Position numbers and translations under genes: made by a program
Notes under the pieces: generated by a model
Databases searched by the model: none
Seen by the model: the letters and a program-made list of their open reading frames with translations, nothing else
Told to the model about the DNA's origin: nothing
DNA from: Gammaproteobacteria bacterium
GTDB taxonomy: Bacteria > Pseudomonadota > Gammaproteobacteria > Steroidobacterales > Steroidobacteraceae
Direction: 5' to 3'
Length of the DNA stretch: 33,839 nt
NCBI GenBank assembly: GCA_005878835.1
Contig: VBMV01000091.1
Location: 528 to 34,366 of the forward strand
In this document: positions 9,888 through 17,090 of the stretch, piece after piece
Layout: every line of letters begins with the position of its first letter
How positions within the stretch are numbered: position 1 is the stretch's first letter

Positions 9888-10928
9888 ATGTCTTGCCAAT
9901 TCAATCGCCTGCCGCTTTGGACGCTGGCAGGTGTTCTATCATCCTCCGCGCCGGTGGCGGCCTGGGCCTGCGCCACCTGCGGCTGCACTCTGAGCGCCGA
10001 CGCGGCGGCCGGATACTCGGCCATTCCGGGATTGCGCTTCAACTTCGAGTACGACTACATCAACCAGAACTGGTTGCGTAGCGGCACCGGTGCGGCAACC
10101 GCGGCACAGGTCGTCAACAGTCCGTCGAATCCCGCGCTCGGCGGCGGTGAGATCGAGAAGCAGACGATCAATCGCTATCTCAGCATGGGCATGAGTTACA
10201 GCCCTGATTCCGAATGGAACGTGAGTGTCCTCGTTCCGTACGTCATGCGCTCGCACACGACCTTTGGCCAGCAGCAAACCCCGTACAGCTCGTCCGAGAC
10301 CGCGTCGAATCAGATCAGCGGCGCCAGTCTCTCCGACCCGGGCGATCTCAAGATCATCGGCAGCTACCAGGGATGGCTGCCGACCCACAACCTGGGCGTG
10401 CAACTCGGCGTGAAGCTCCCCACCGGCCACTACGGCAAGGCGGTGAACTTCAACACCGGCCCCAACGCCGGCACCCCCCTGGATGCGAGCCTGCAGGCGG
10501 GCACGGGCAGCACCGATCTGATTGTGGGCGCCTACTACTACCAGGCCGTGAGCCAGAACTTCGATGCGTTCGTCAATGGTCAATTCCAGAGCGCGGTGCG
10601 GCACAAGCTGAACCAGCCCGGCGAGGATTTCCGGCCCGGCAACAGCGCCACGATGAGCCTCGGTCTGCGCTACGAGGCGCATCCGCAGTGGGTGCCGCAA
10701 CTGCAATTGAACCTGTTGCGCAAGAGCGCCGATCAGGGGGCCCTGGCCGACACCACGGACACGGCAGGCACCGTGGCCTACCTGAGTCCGGGTGTGACGC
10801 TGCACGTAATGGGGAAGCTGCATCTGTACGCCTTCGCGCAGATACCGGTGTACGCCAGGCTCGACGGCTACCAGCTGTTCCCGCATTGGACGGTAACCGT
10901 CGGGGGCAGCTACGCGTTCTCACGGTAG
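9888..10928 (+). CDS. Outer-membrane beta-barrel with CATCGC motif
   Basis: A 346-residue protein with a signal peptide ending near PVAAWA. A cysteine cluster CATCGCTLS follows immediately at the mature N-terminus. The rest alternates amphipathic strands typical of a 12-14-stranded barrel (LRFNFEYDYINQNWLR, WNVSVLVPYVMRSHTTF, NLGVQLGVKLPTGHYGK) and ends in AFSR. It resembles the MetA-pathway/transporter-like porin group often found with TlpA and SCO1 genes. The clustered cysteines just after the cleavage site suggest metal or thiol chemistry at the periplasmic face; this is inference. The stop is 4 nt before the TlpA-like start, so the three downstream genes form an operon. Confidence 0.8.
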   Translation: MSCQFNRLPLWTLAGVLSSSAPVAAWACATCGCTLSADAAAGYSAIPGLRFNFEYDYINQNWLRSGTGAATAAQVVNSPSNPALGGGEIEKQTINRYLSMGMSYSPDSEWNVSVLVPYVMRSHTTFGQQQTPYSSSETASNQISGASLSDPGDLKIIGSYQGWLPTHNLGVQLGVKLPTGHYGKAVNFNTGPNAGTPLDASLQAGTGSTDLIVGAYYYQAVSQNFDAFVNGQFQSAVRHKLNQPGEDFRPGNSATMSLGLRYEAHPQWVPQLQLNLLRKSADQGALADTTDTAGTVAYLSPGVTLHVMGKLHLYAFAQIPVYARLDGYQLFPHWTVTVGGSYAFSR

Positions 10929-10932
10929 GACC

Positions 10933-11496
10933 ATGAGCACTCGATTTCACCTCCACCCGCCCGCGAACCCCACGCGGCGCACAGTGCTGCAGGGGGCTGC
11001 CGCGTTCGGTCTACTGGGTTTCGGGAGCATGCTGGCGCCGCGGGCCCAGGCCAACGAGCTGCGGGTCGGACAGCCGGCGCCCGCCGCCACCCTGGTGACA
11101 CTGGACGGCAAGCGGCTGTCTACGCCGCAGCTGACAGGCCAGGTCGTCATCCTCACCTTCTGGGCCACCTGGTGTGTGCCCTGCCGCGACGAGCTCCCCC
11201 TGCTCTCGAGGTACGCCACCGAGCATGCCGCTCAGGGACTCACCGTGCTCGGATTCACTCTGAATACGCCCGACGAGCTCGAGGAGGTGCGCGCCGTGGC
11301 GCGCACGCTGAGCTTTCCGGTGGGCTTCCTGGCCGCCGCCAGCGCACCGGGCTACGGACGCATCTGGCGCATTCCCGTAAACTTCACCATCGACCGCGCC
11401 GGGCGTCTGGTGGATGACGGGTGGAAGGAGCGACATCCCGAGTGGACGCGCGAACGACTGGCGCGCATCGTGACCCCGTTGCTGGAGAAGAAATGA
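10933..11496 (+). CDS. TlpA-like thioredoxin, Tat-exported
   Basis: Periplasmic thiol-disulfide oxidoreductase of 187 residues. A twin-arginine signal is visible (PTRRTVLQGAAAFGLLGFG, Arg15-Arg16), with cleavage near RAQA-N. The thioredoxin fold carries WCVPC (Cys81, Cys84) in the context FWATWCVPCRDELPLL, typical of TlpA/ResA reductants that service c-type cytochromes or copper sites. A cis-Pro is expected at WRIPVNFTID near residue 145. Export by Tat rather than Sec is unusual for this family, so the protein may fold, or bind a cofactor, before transport. The ATG lies 4 nt after the barrel gene, and the gene ends in an ATGA overlap with the SCO1 gene, consistent with coupled synthesis of a reductant and its copper chaperone partner. 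Confidence 0.9.
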   Translation: MSTRFHLHPPANPTRRTVLQGAAAFGLLGFGSMLAPRAQANELRVGQPAPAATLVTLDGKRLSTPQLTGQVVILTFWATWCVPCRDELPLLSRYATEHAAQGLTVLGFTLNTPDELEEVRAVARTLSFPVGFLAAASAPGYGRIWRIPVNFTIDRAGRLVDDGWKERHPEWTRERLARIVTPLLEKK

Positions 11497-12161
11497 CCAG
11501 CTGCCGAACAAACCAACGGACTGCGATCCACAGGGCTCGCCGTATGGGCATCGCGCTCATCGCGAGCCTCACTCTGAGCGGTGCGCTGGCCGCATGGATG
11601 CTCATTCAGACCCTGTCCGGCAGCTCCGGTCAGTCGCTGCCCCGCGCGGGCGAGCGCATCGATGCCTCGTTCGCCGGGCTGCGCGACACACGCGGCGCGG
11701 CCCTCGACGAGCACGCTCTCGCCACGCGCTATCGCCTCGTCACATTCGGCTTCACCACCTGCCCGAACGTGTGTCCGCTCACCCTCATGGGGATTCATCA
11801 GGCTCTCGATGAGCTCGGGCCCGATGCGGCGCGCATCCTCCCGGTATTCGTCTCGGTCGACCCGCAACGGGACACTCCGCGGGCGCTGTCGGTCTATGTG
11901 AAGGCTTTCGATGCCCGCATCGTTGCCCTGACCGGTCCGCCGCGGGCGGTGGAACGCGTCGCGCAACAGTACCGGGTCTTCTTCGACCGGCGAACGCTCG
12001 ATGCGAAGTCGGGATCTTACCTGGTGGAACATAGCGCGTTCGTGTTGCTGGTTGATCCGCAACAACGGATTCGCGTGGCCATTCCATCCACCGCGGCGCC
12101 GGCCGAGATTGCCGCCAGGATCGTCCGGGCCGTTCGCGAAGGCGCGTCAGTTCAGACCTAA
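11493..12161 (+). CDS. SCO1/SenC copper chaperone
   Basis: A 222-residue protein of the SCO family, which delivers copper to the CuA site of cytochrome oxidase or acts as periplasmic thiol reductase. The start at ATG 11493 overlaps the upstream TGA and has GGAG at 11484-11487. An N-terminal basic segment and single membrane anchor (MGIALIASLTLSGALAAWML) are followed by the thioredoxin-like domain. The copper ligands are present: CPNVC (Cys90, Cys94) and the distal His180 in LVEHSAFVLLVDP. FVSVDPQRDTP is a second family hallmark. No cytochrome oxidase gene is nearby, so the target could be the multicopper oxidase encoded about 5 kb downstream, or oxidase subunits elsewhere. Its last 15 bases overlap the convergent dehalogenase gene. 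Confidence 0.92.
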   Translation: MTSCRTNQRTAIHRARRMGIALIASLTLSGALAAWMLIQTLSGSSGQSLPRAGERIDASFAGLRDTRGAALDEHALATRYRLVTFGFTTCPNVCPLTLMGIHQALDELGPDAARILPVFVSVDPQRDTPRALSVYVKAFDARIVALTGPPRAVERVAQQYRVFFDRRTLDAKSGSYLVEHSAFVLLVDPQQRIRVAIPSTAAPAEIAARIVRAVREGASVQT

Positions 12162-12836
12162 CAGGGCCGGCAGCTCCGCCAGCGACCTGATTTCCCGATC
12201 AGGCCTGCCCGGGAGCTTTTCGGGACGCTGATCGTAGCGGTTACACCACACCACCCGCATGCCGAACGCGGATGCCGCCCAGGCGTCCCACGCATTGGAG
12301 GACTGGAACGCGATCGCGCCCGCCTCGAGCCCCAGGCGCTCGACCGCGAGCTGGTAAACCCGCGGGTGCGGCTTGTAGATCCCGACCTCCTCGACCGAGA
12401 GCACGGCGTCCACCAGGTGCGCGATCCGGGCACCCTCCACGGCGGCCTGCAGCATGTGCGGGGAGCCGTTGGAAAGTATTGCGGTCCTCATCCCGGCCTG
12501 CTTGAGGCGCGCCAGCGTGTCGCGCACCTCCGGAAAGACGTCGAGTGTGAGGTAAAGGCTCAGCAGCCGGTCCCGCAACCCGCTGCCGCTGAGCCGCAGT
12601 GTCTCGAGCGCAAAGTCGAGGGCCTCACCGGTCACTTGCCAGAAGTCCGCGTGGCGGCCTTGCAGCGCCCGCAGCCACGTATACTGGAGCTGCTTCTCAC
12701 GCCAAAGCGAGCTCAGGGCGCTCGACTTCTCACCCAGCTCGGCGCTGCAGGTCCGCGCGGCTGCAGCGACGTCGAACAGAGTGCCGTACGCATCGAACAC
12801 GCAGGCGCGAATGCCGTGCAAAGGAGCGAGACTCAT
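12147..12836 (-). CDS. Haloacid dehalogenase, type II
   Basis: A HAD-superfamily hydrolase of 229 residues. It carries the residue set of L-2-haloacid dehalogenases: nucleophile Asp and Thr in VFDAYGTLFD, the family Arg in YTWLRALQGR, Ser and Asn in LSNGSP, Lys in GIYKPHPRVY with its Tyr, and Ser/Asn/Asp in SSNAWDAWAA. These enzymes hydrolyse 2-haloalkanoic acids to hydroxy acids with inversion. Completeness of the set makes dehalogenase activity plausible, although physiological substrates of many chromosomal members are unknown. It lies 12 nt downstream of a GST gene on the same strand, so the two are probably one transcript. Its 3' end overlaps the SCO1 gene by 15 bp. Confidence 0.9.
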   Translation of the reverse strand: MSLAPLHGIRACVFDAYGTLFDVAAAARTCSAELGEKSSALSSLWREKQLQYTWLRALQGRHADFWQVTGEALDFALETLRLSGSGLRDRLLSLYLTLDVFPEVRDTLARLKQAGMRTAILSNGSPHMLQAAVEGARIAHLVDAVLSVEEVGIYKPHPRVYQLAVERLGLEAGAIAFQSSNAWDAWAASAFGMRVVWCNRYDQRPEKLPGRPDREIRSLAELPALLGLN

Positions 12837-12848
12837 GATCCTGGCCGT

Positions 12849-13478
12849 CTAGGTCTCGGCGTGATCCCGTTCGGCCTTGCGCGTCGCCGGCCTTTCGCGC
12901 AGCAGCGCGGCGTGCTGCGCAAGCTTCGGCAGTCGGGAGCCCAGCGCCGGGGCGTCCTGCGGATACCACCCGGCGAGCATGTGCAGGTACGGGTCCGCCG
13001 CGGACAGTCGCTCCAGTACATAGGGCGCCAGCGCGCCGTGAATCAGTTCGAGGTGGCGGGCGTAGTCCTGCAGGGCCTGTGCCTTGATCTGGGCGGCCGC
13101 GGCCGTTCCGACCGTGGAGTAGCGCTCCGGGTAGGAGATTCGCAGCGCCGCCTCGTAGACGTTCGACGACAGAAATAACATCCACTGCAGAAAGCGGGCG
13201 TGCGCCGTGCTGCCGGCGACAGGCGCGAGATCCGCTGTGGGATGTGCGTTGGTCAGGTGAATGAGGATGGCGGCGGACTCGAATACCGGTGTGCCATCCG
13301 GCAGCACCAGCGCCGGCACCTTTGCGGCCGGATTGATGCGGCGGAACGCCTCCAGCTCAGCGGGAGTCGTGCCGACCCACAGCAGCTCATAAGGAGCGCC
13401 GATCTCTTCGAGGACGATTTGCACGGCCAGCGACCCCGCGTTCGCCCTGCCGTAAAGCTTGTATCCGCCGCTGCTCAT
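12849..13478 (-). CDS. Glutathione S-transferase family protein
   Basis: A 209-residue GST. The N-terminal thioredoxin-like domain starts with YKLYGRANAGSLAVQIVLEE and contains the glutathione-binding elements INPAAKVPALVLPDG (cis-Pro) and FESAAILIHLT (Glu-Ser contacts to the gamma-glutamyl group). The helical C-terminal domain begins near ARFLQWMLFLSSNVYEAAL. The start at 13478 (MSSGGYKLYG) is favoured over an upstream ATG at 13535 because it has an AGGGA ribosome binding site and gives the usual length. It is the first gene of a pair with the haloacid dehalogenase. GST plus dehalogenase suggests handling of electrophilic or halogenated compounds, which is inference from the neighbourhood. 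Confidence 0.9.
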   Translation of the reverse strand: MSSGGYKLYGRANAGSLAVQIVLEEIGAPYELLWVGTTPAELEAFRRINPAAKVPALVLPDGTPVFESAAILIHLTNAHPTADLAPVAGSTAHARFLQWMLFLSSNVYEAALRISYPERYSTVGTAAAAQIKAQALQDYARHLELIHGALAPYVLERLSAADPYLHMLAGWYPQDAPALGSRLPKLAQHAALLRERPATRKAERDHAET

Positions 13479-13523
13479 AGCATCCCTTCCCGTCGAACAG
13501 GTTCCCAACGAAACAGTCGTGGC

Positions 13524-13539
13524 TAGCGTGTGCACGCTA
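13524..13539. promoter_or_regulatory. Palindrome upstream of GST gene
   Basis: A perfect inverted repeat TAGCGTG-TG-CACGCTA lies 46-61 nt upstream of the GST start codon. Its 7-bp arms and near-contiguous centre are typical of a dimeric repressor or activator site. No regulator gene is adjacent. The other flank, towards the HAD phosphatase gene at 13729, shows no comparable element. Confidence 0.45.
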
Positions 13540-13728
13540 ACATTGCCCAGCCGTCGACGAAAGCCACCTCAAATGGCTCGGCTGTGAGCCGGCGCCGAAA
13601 GCTGCGACAATCTGACCGGCAAGCATGCTTCATACCCGCGCCAGCCGCAGAGGGTAGTCGCAAACACCCGTTGGCCGAGGAAGGCGCAGCAAGCCGCCAG
13701 GAAACCGTGTAGGGAGCAGACCCCCGTG

Positions 13729-14391
13729 ATGCGCGGACTCATCTTCGATCTCGATGGCACTTTGGTGGACACCGTTTACGCGCACGTGTTTGCCTGGCAA
13801 CGCGCATTTGCCGAGGCGGGTCTTGCCATCGACGGCTGGCGTATTCACCGCCGCATCGGCATGAGCGGCGGCTTGTTCGCGCGCGCGGCGGCGCGCGAGC
13901 TCGGGCACGACATCGATGCCTCGGCAGCGGAAGACCTGCAGAGGCGCCACGGGGAGCTATTCCGCGAGTTCCTCCCGGAGCGGCGCCCGCTTCCCGGCGC
14001 CGTGGAGCTGCTGAGGGACCTGCGCCGGCGCAAGATCGCGTACGGTATCGCCACTTCCGGCCGGCGCCCCGAGATCGATCGCTCGCTCGAGGCACTCGGC
14101 ATCGGTGGCGACGTCGTGGTCGTCGAGCGGGGCGACGTCGTGCGCGCCAAACCCGAGCCGGACCTGTTCATCGCCTGCGGGCAGCGACTCGGGGTTGCGC
14201 CGAGCGAGTGCTACGTCGTCGGCGATGCCGTCTGGGATCAGCTCGCGGCGCGCCGCGCGGGGATTCTGAGCGTCGGGCTGCTGAGTGGCGGCTACGGGGA
14301 AACCGAGCTCCTGAGCGCCGGAGCCTATCGCGTCTACCGCGATCCGGCCGAGCTGCTGCGCTCGCTCGATGAGCTCGGGCTCGAGGCCTGA
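13729..14391 (+). CDS. HAD phosphatase (phosphoglycolate phosphatase-like)
   Basis: A 220-residue HAD hydrolase of the Gph/beta-phosphoglucomutase-like subfamily. Motif I is LIFDLDGTLVDT near the N-terminus (nucleophile and general acid Asp), motif II is GIATSGRRPE, motif III Lys is VRAKPEPDLF, and motif IV is YVVGDAVWDQLAA. A helical cap lies between motifs I and II, as usual. The start is ATG 13729, with AGGGAG at 13711-13716; a GTG just upstream at 13726 is also possible. The substrate is undetermined; small phosphate esters such as phosphoglycolate or sugar phosphates are typical. It appears monocistronic, with the toxin-like gene convergent 22 bp downstream. Confidence 0.88.
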   Translation: MRGLIFDLDGTLVDTVYAHVFAWQRAFAEAGLAIDGWRIHRRIGMSGGLFARAAARELGHDIDASAAEDLQRRHGELFREFLPERRPLPGAVELLRDLRRRKIAYGIATSGRRPEIDRSLEALGIGGDVVVVERGDVVRAKPEPDLFIACGQRLGVAPSECYVVGDAVWDQLAARRAGILSVGLLSGGYGETELLSAGAYRVYRDPAELLRSLDELGLEA

Positions 14392-14413
14392 CGGGGCAGG
14401 AGCATTTGGCCTC

Positions 14414-14902
14414 CTAACGGCGCTTCATCATCTCGGTGAGGATGATCACATCCTGCTGGTCCTGAGCACGATTCGATGCGAGCTTTGAGCGCAGGATGTC
14501 GTTGAGGCTCGCGGCGCGCAATTCGATACCAAAGGCTTGATAGGTGACGGCCGACTTGGCCAGATCGTCGTAGCCTTGTGTGCCACCCGGCTTGAAGATG
14601 AGGTCCAACCGGCCGGCGTCGGTCGTCAGGTTCCAGACGTTGGCGCGCGCGAGGGTTTCGGCATCACAATCGAAAGCCAGCCCTTCCGGCACGGATTCGG
14701 TGTAAACGCGCGCATGCAGATCGCGCAGCGCTGCCGACAGACGTTTGAGATTGCCAGGATCGGTGGCTGGCGTAATGTCGGCAGCAGCCGTGAGACGCGG
14801 GAAACCCTGCAGGCGCGCCGCGGTGGCGCCCACGAGGATGTAGCGGACTGCGCGCTTCGACAGGGCGCGAAGTATTCGCTCCGGGTCAAACGGGCCCATC
14901 AT
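14414..14902 (-). CDS. Nucleotidyltransferase of toxin-like family (degenerate DxD)
   Basis: A 162-residue protein resembling the AbiEii-like/MenT-like nucleotidyltransferases of toxin-antitoxin loci. Conserved blocks are YILVGATAARLQGFPRLT (residues 21-38), the helix DPGNLKRLSAALRDLHARV, the acidic strand AGRLDLIFKPGG, and the closing ASLNDILRSKLASNRAQDQQD. Members I know carry T-x-D-L-D after the PRxT segment. Here the sequence is RLTAAADIT, so the first Asp is Ala40 while Asp42 is kept; GG of the VGG turn is also GA. Loss of a metal-binding Asp could mean a weakened or non-catalytic protein. The start is ATG 14902 (another at 14899), overlapping the XRE gene by 17 bp, the usual arrangement of a regulator-toxin pair. 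Confidence 0.78.
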   Translation of the reverse strand: MMGPFDPERILRALSKRAVRYILVGATAARLQGFPRLTAAADITPATDPGNLKRLSAALRDLHARVYTESVPEGLAFDCDAETLARANVWNLTTDAGRLDLIFKPGGTQGYDDLAKSAVTYQAFGIELRAASLNDILRSKLASNRAQDQQDVIILTEMMKRR

Positions 14903-15221
14903 CGACACGCGCCGCGGCCGCAAAGAAACGCGCCGCGTGATGCAGCTCAAGCAGACGCTGTTCCGGAGTCAATCGCAGTATGCGCGGGACGTCGTCGAGC
15001 ATATGAGAGTGGCTGCGCCTCGGACTGAGTAGTCCTTGCAAGTCAAACCCTGCACGGTTCACCAGACGCTGCAGGGTTTTCCAGCTTGGGCTGGCAGCGC
15101 CACTCTCGATACGGGCAATGACGGACTGTGACGTGCGCGCGCGGCGCGCCAGATCGCGTTGCGTCAGCCCGGCACCGCGCCGCGCGCAGACCAGAAGTCC
15201 TGATGCCGTTGTCTGAGCCAC
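14886..15221 (-). CDS. XRE-family regulator, antitoxin-like
   Basis: A 111-residue protein with an N-terminal helix-turn-helix of XRE/Cro type: AGLTQRDLARRARTSQSVIARIESG, followed by PSWKTLQRLVNRAGFDL. The remaining third (LRLTPEQRLLELHHAARFFA) is a helical tail that probably pairs with the partner protein. The start is GTG 15221 with no ribosome binding site, and the likely -10 lies 6 nt before it, so the transcript may be leaderless. A dyad sits in its promoter. It overlaps the downstream nucleotidyltransferase gene and is therefore the likely antitoxin and autorepressor of the pair. Confidence 0.85.
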   Translation of the reverse strand: MAQTTASGLLVCARRGAGLTQRDLARRARTSQSVIARIESGAASPSWKTLQRLVNRAGFDLQGLLSPRRSHSHMLDDVPRILRLTPEQRLLELHHAARFFAAAARVDDGPV

Positions 15222-15227
15222 GTCGAC

Positions 15228-15256
15228 ACGATAGCCAGAAAGCTATCAGACGGCAA
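15228..15256 (-). promoter_or_regulatory. Promoter with dyad for the XRE/nucleotidyltransferase pair
   Basis: On the minus strand, TTGCCG (15256-15251) is separated by exactly 17 bp from TATCGT (15233-15228), and the GTG start follows 6 nt later. Inside lies the inverted repeat GATAGC-N6-GCTATC (15230-15247), which covers the spacer and the -10. A protein bound there would block RNA polymerase, so this is a candidate autoregulatory operator. No transcript data support it. Confidence 0.5.
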
Positions 15257-15333
15257 ACCGCCTGTGCCGATATGACTCGATCGCTCACCTGTACTGCGAC
15301 GCGCTTGTTTCAGAGCGTTCCTCGCGTAGGCTA

Positions 15334-15978
15334 ATGCGTATGCCGCGAACACCACTGCGTGCCCTGTTGCTCGGCGCCGCCGTGCTCGTGAGCGCGTCCG
15401 CCACGGCGGAGCCGCCGGTGCGCGAGGCACGGCAGTTCGAAGTGAGTCCGTTCATTGGTTACCGCGTCGGCGGCGGCTTCAAGCTGGTCGACACCGGCCA
15501 GCACGTCGAGCTGGATGACCACGGCTCCTTCGCGCTCGCGCTCGATGCGCGCGCCGACGAGTCCACCCAATACGAGCTGTTCTACGGTCGGCAGTCCACG
15601 GCGCTGCGGGCAGATGCCCTCGCCCCCGCCAGTATTGATGTCGAATATCTGCACATCGGCGGCACAGTGTCGCTCGATGAGGAGCCGCGCCTGAAGCCTT
15701 ATCTCGCGGGCGGTCTCGGCATCACGCGGCTCAGCCCGGATCCTGCTCTCGGTCACGAAGACACGCGCTTTTCGGTATCTCTGGCACTCGGCGTGCGCAT
15801 GCCGGTGAGCCGCCATTTCTCGCTGCGCCTCGAGGGACGCGGTCTTCTCACGCCGGTCAACACGGATAGCGAGCTTTTCTGCCGCTCGGATGGGAGCGGT
15901 GCGTTTTGCCGGGTGCGTGTGCGGGGTTCCTCGTTCTTGCAGTGCGACTTTCTCGCCGGTGCGGCGTATGTCTACTGA
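15334..15978 (+). CDS. Outer-membrane beta-barrel protein
   Basis: A 214-residue protein with a signal peptide (LRALLLGAAVLVSASATA, cleavage before EPP). The mature part consists of alternating strands such as FEVSPFIGYRVGGGFKL, SIDVEYLHIGGTVSL, PYLAGGLGITRLSP and HFSLRLEGRGLLTP, fitting an eight-stranded OmpA/opacity-type barrel. Two cysteines (FCRSDGSGAFCRV) lie in a probable loop and could form a disulfide. The last residues, FLAGAAYVY, end with an aromatic residue as expected of barrel proteins. The start may be ATG 15334 or 15340; 15334 is used. No neighbour suggests a specific role, and it diverges from the XRE gene across about 110 bp. Confidence 0.78.
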   Translation: MRMPRTPLRALLLGAAVLVSASATAEPPVREARQFEVSPFIGYRVGGGFKLVDTGQHVELDDHGSFALALDARADESTQYELFYGRQSTALRADALAPASIDVEYLHIGGTVSLDEEPRLKPYLAGGLGITRLSPDPALGHEDTRFSVSLALGVRMPVSRHFSLRLEGRGLLTPVNTDSELFCRSDGSGAFCRVRVRGSSFLQCDFLAGAAYVY

Positions 15979-16039
15979 CTCAGCCGCTCGAGTCCTAAGC
16001 GGAGGGTTGCGCATTGAGCGCACCGTTGTAGTCACACCT

Positions 16040-16726
16040 TCATACAAGCGGCGCGCCGAAAAATCGCCCGTGAAAGTAGAAAATCAGCGCGTAGGCGAGG
16101 GCAGCAACGAGCGGCCGCACAATCCCGATCTCGCTCACAGCCGAATCAATCCTGTTCCTGCCGCTCAGGATCGCCGCAAATGGGACGCTGGAGGTGGTTT
16201 GCGCGAATTGTGTCCAAGCGTCGCCGAATTTGCGGCGCCGCTTGGCATCGATGGCAACCGTGCCGCCGAGCGCCAGCAGGAGTAGCGAGCCGAAGAGAAT
16301 GACGGATGCCAGGTCGCCGTTCATGATCAGGTGGACCAGGGACCAGAGCGCCACGCCCCACAGAAAGGGATGGCGCGTGACGCGAACCACGCCGCGGGCC
16401 ATGTCGGTGCCTTGCGCCAGCCTCGACTCCATGCCGACTCGCGTCGGGCTGGGGGTGGCAAGGCCGATTCCGACGAACAGGAACGCGACGAACACCAGCG
16501 CGAACGCCGCCGGTCGCAAGCCCGGGAGCGGCGCCCACAGACCCACCGTCGGGGCACGTCCGTAGGCGTAGATCATCCAAACCAGCCCGATCACGGAGGC
16601 GAGCGCGAAGGCGCCGCGATAAGGACCTTCGCCGAGGCGCAGCACCAGCGTGTCACGCAAGCGCGTGCCGGAAACGCCAAAATGGATGAGCAGAAAACAG
16701 GCGCTGGCAGCGACGAGGTTGAGCAT
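16040..16726 (-). CDS. NnrU family membrane protein
   Basis: A 228-residue integral membrane protein with about six hydrophobic segments (LVAASACFLLIHFGVSG, FALASVIGLVWMIYAYG, AAFALVFVAFLFVGIGLA, ASVILFGSLLLLALGG, RPLVAALAYALIFYFHG). RVTRHPFLWGVALWSLVHLI is the family hallmark, shared with isoprenylcysteine methyltransferase-like and zeta-carotene isomerase proteins. NnrU was first linked to nitric-oxide and denitrification gene clusters, but most members occur without such genes, and none is seen here. Its biochemical role in this organism is therefore open. It has its own start (MLNLVAASAC) and no close operon partner. Confidence 0.88.
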   Translation of the reverse strand: MLNLVAASACFLLIHFGVSGTRLRDTLVLRLGEGPYRGAFALASVIGLVWMIYAYGRAPTVGLWAPLPGLRPAAFALVFVAFLFVGIGLATPSPTRVGMESRLAQGTDMARGVVRVTRHPFLWGVALWSLVHLIMNGDLASVILFGSLLLLALGGTVAIDAKRRRKFGDAWTQFAQTTSSVPFAAILSGRNRIDSAVSEIGIVRPLVAALAYALIFYFHGRFFGAPLV

Positions 16727-17090
16727 GAAGGTGGTCCGGTCCGCTGGAGCATTCTACACAGTGACGACGATACCCACTGATGGCGGCCGATTCCTCGCCG
16801 CGCACCAGCGAGGCGCCCGATGAGATCCTGCGAAGTCCTGCAATCATTTCGACGTATCTGATGACGAGATCGTCGTTGCAGACTACGCCAAGTCGCCGGT
16901 TGCGGTAACAGGAAGTCAGCCGCAGCGCCGCGCTCAACACCAAGTTGGGTCCGCGCCAAGCGTGGCCGCATCCGCGGTGTCGGCTGGGAGATACGGACTT
17001 GAGTGCGTAATGAGTGCGTAACAAACGGACGCTACTAAACTGCGCGATGTAGCAACTGCATCGTGCGGTGAAGCTCAAGGAGGAGGTCCC
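16727..17090. other. Non-coding interval, 364 bp
   Basis: Between the NnrU gene start and the decayed open frame at 17091 I find no convincing gene; the open frames crossing it are shadows with no family signature. It holds an 11-bp tandem duplication (17001-17022) and, at its right end, the strong ribosome binding site AAGGAGGAGG (17077-17086). Base composition looks somewhat less GC-rich than the flanking genes towards the right end. Confidence 0.5.
17001..17022. repeat. 11-bp tandem duplication
   Basis: TGAGTGCGTAA occurs twice in direct contact (17001-17011, 17012-17022). The spacing equals one helical turn, so it could be a paired binding site, or simply slippage in decaying DNA. Confidence 0.6.

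Noticed and set aside
9214-9899. Minus-strand frames opposite the DUF2946 gene
   Set aside because: Arg/Gly/Ser-rich composition with no recognisable domain; the plus frame shows a family signature.
12366-13178. 270-codon plus-strand frame across the dehalogenase and GST genes
   Set aside because: It crosses two clear minus-strand genes and their junction and has shadow-like composition.
14395-14416. Short GGAG/CTCC stem between the HAD and nucleotidyltransferase genes
   Set aside because: Only about five pairs with no T-run; too weak to call a terminator.
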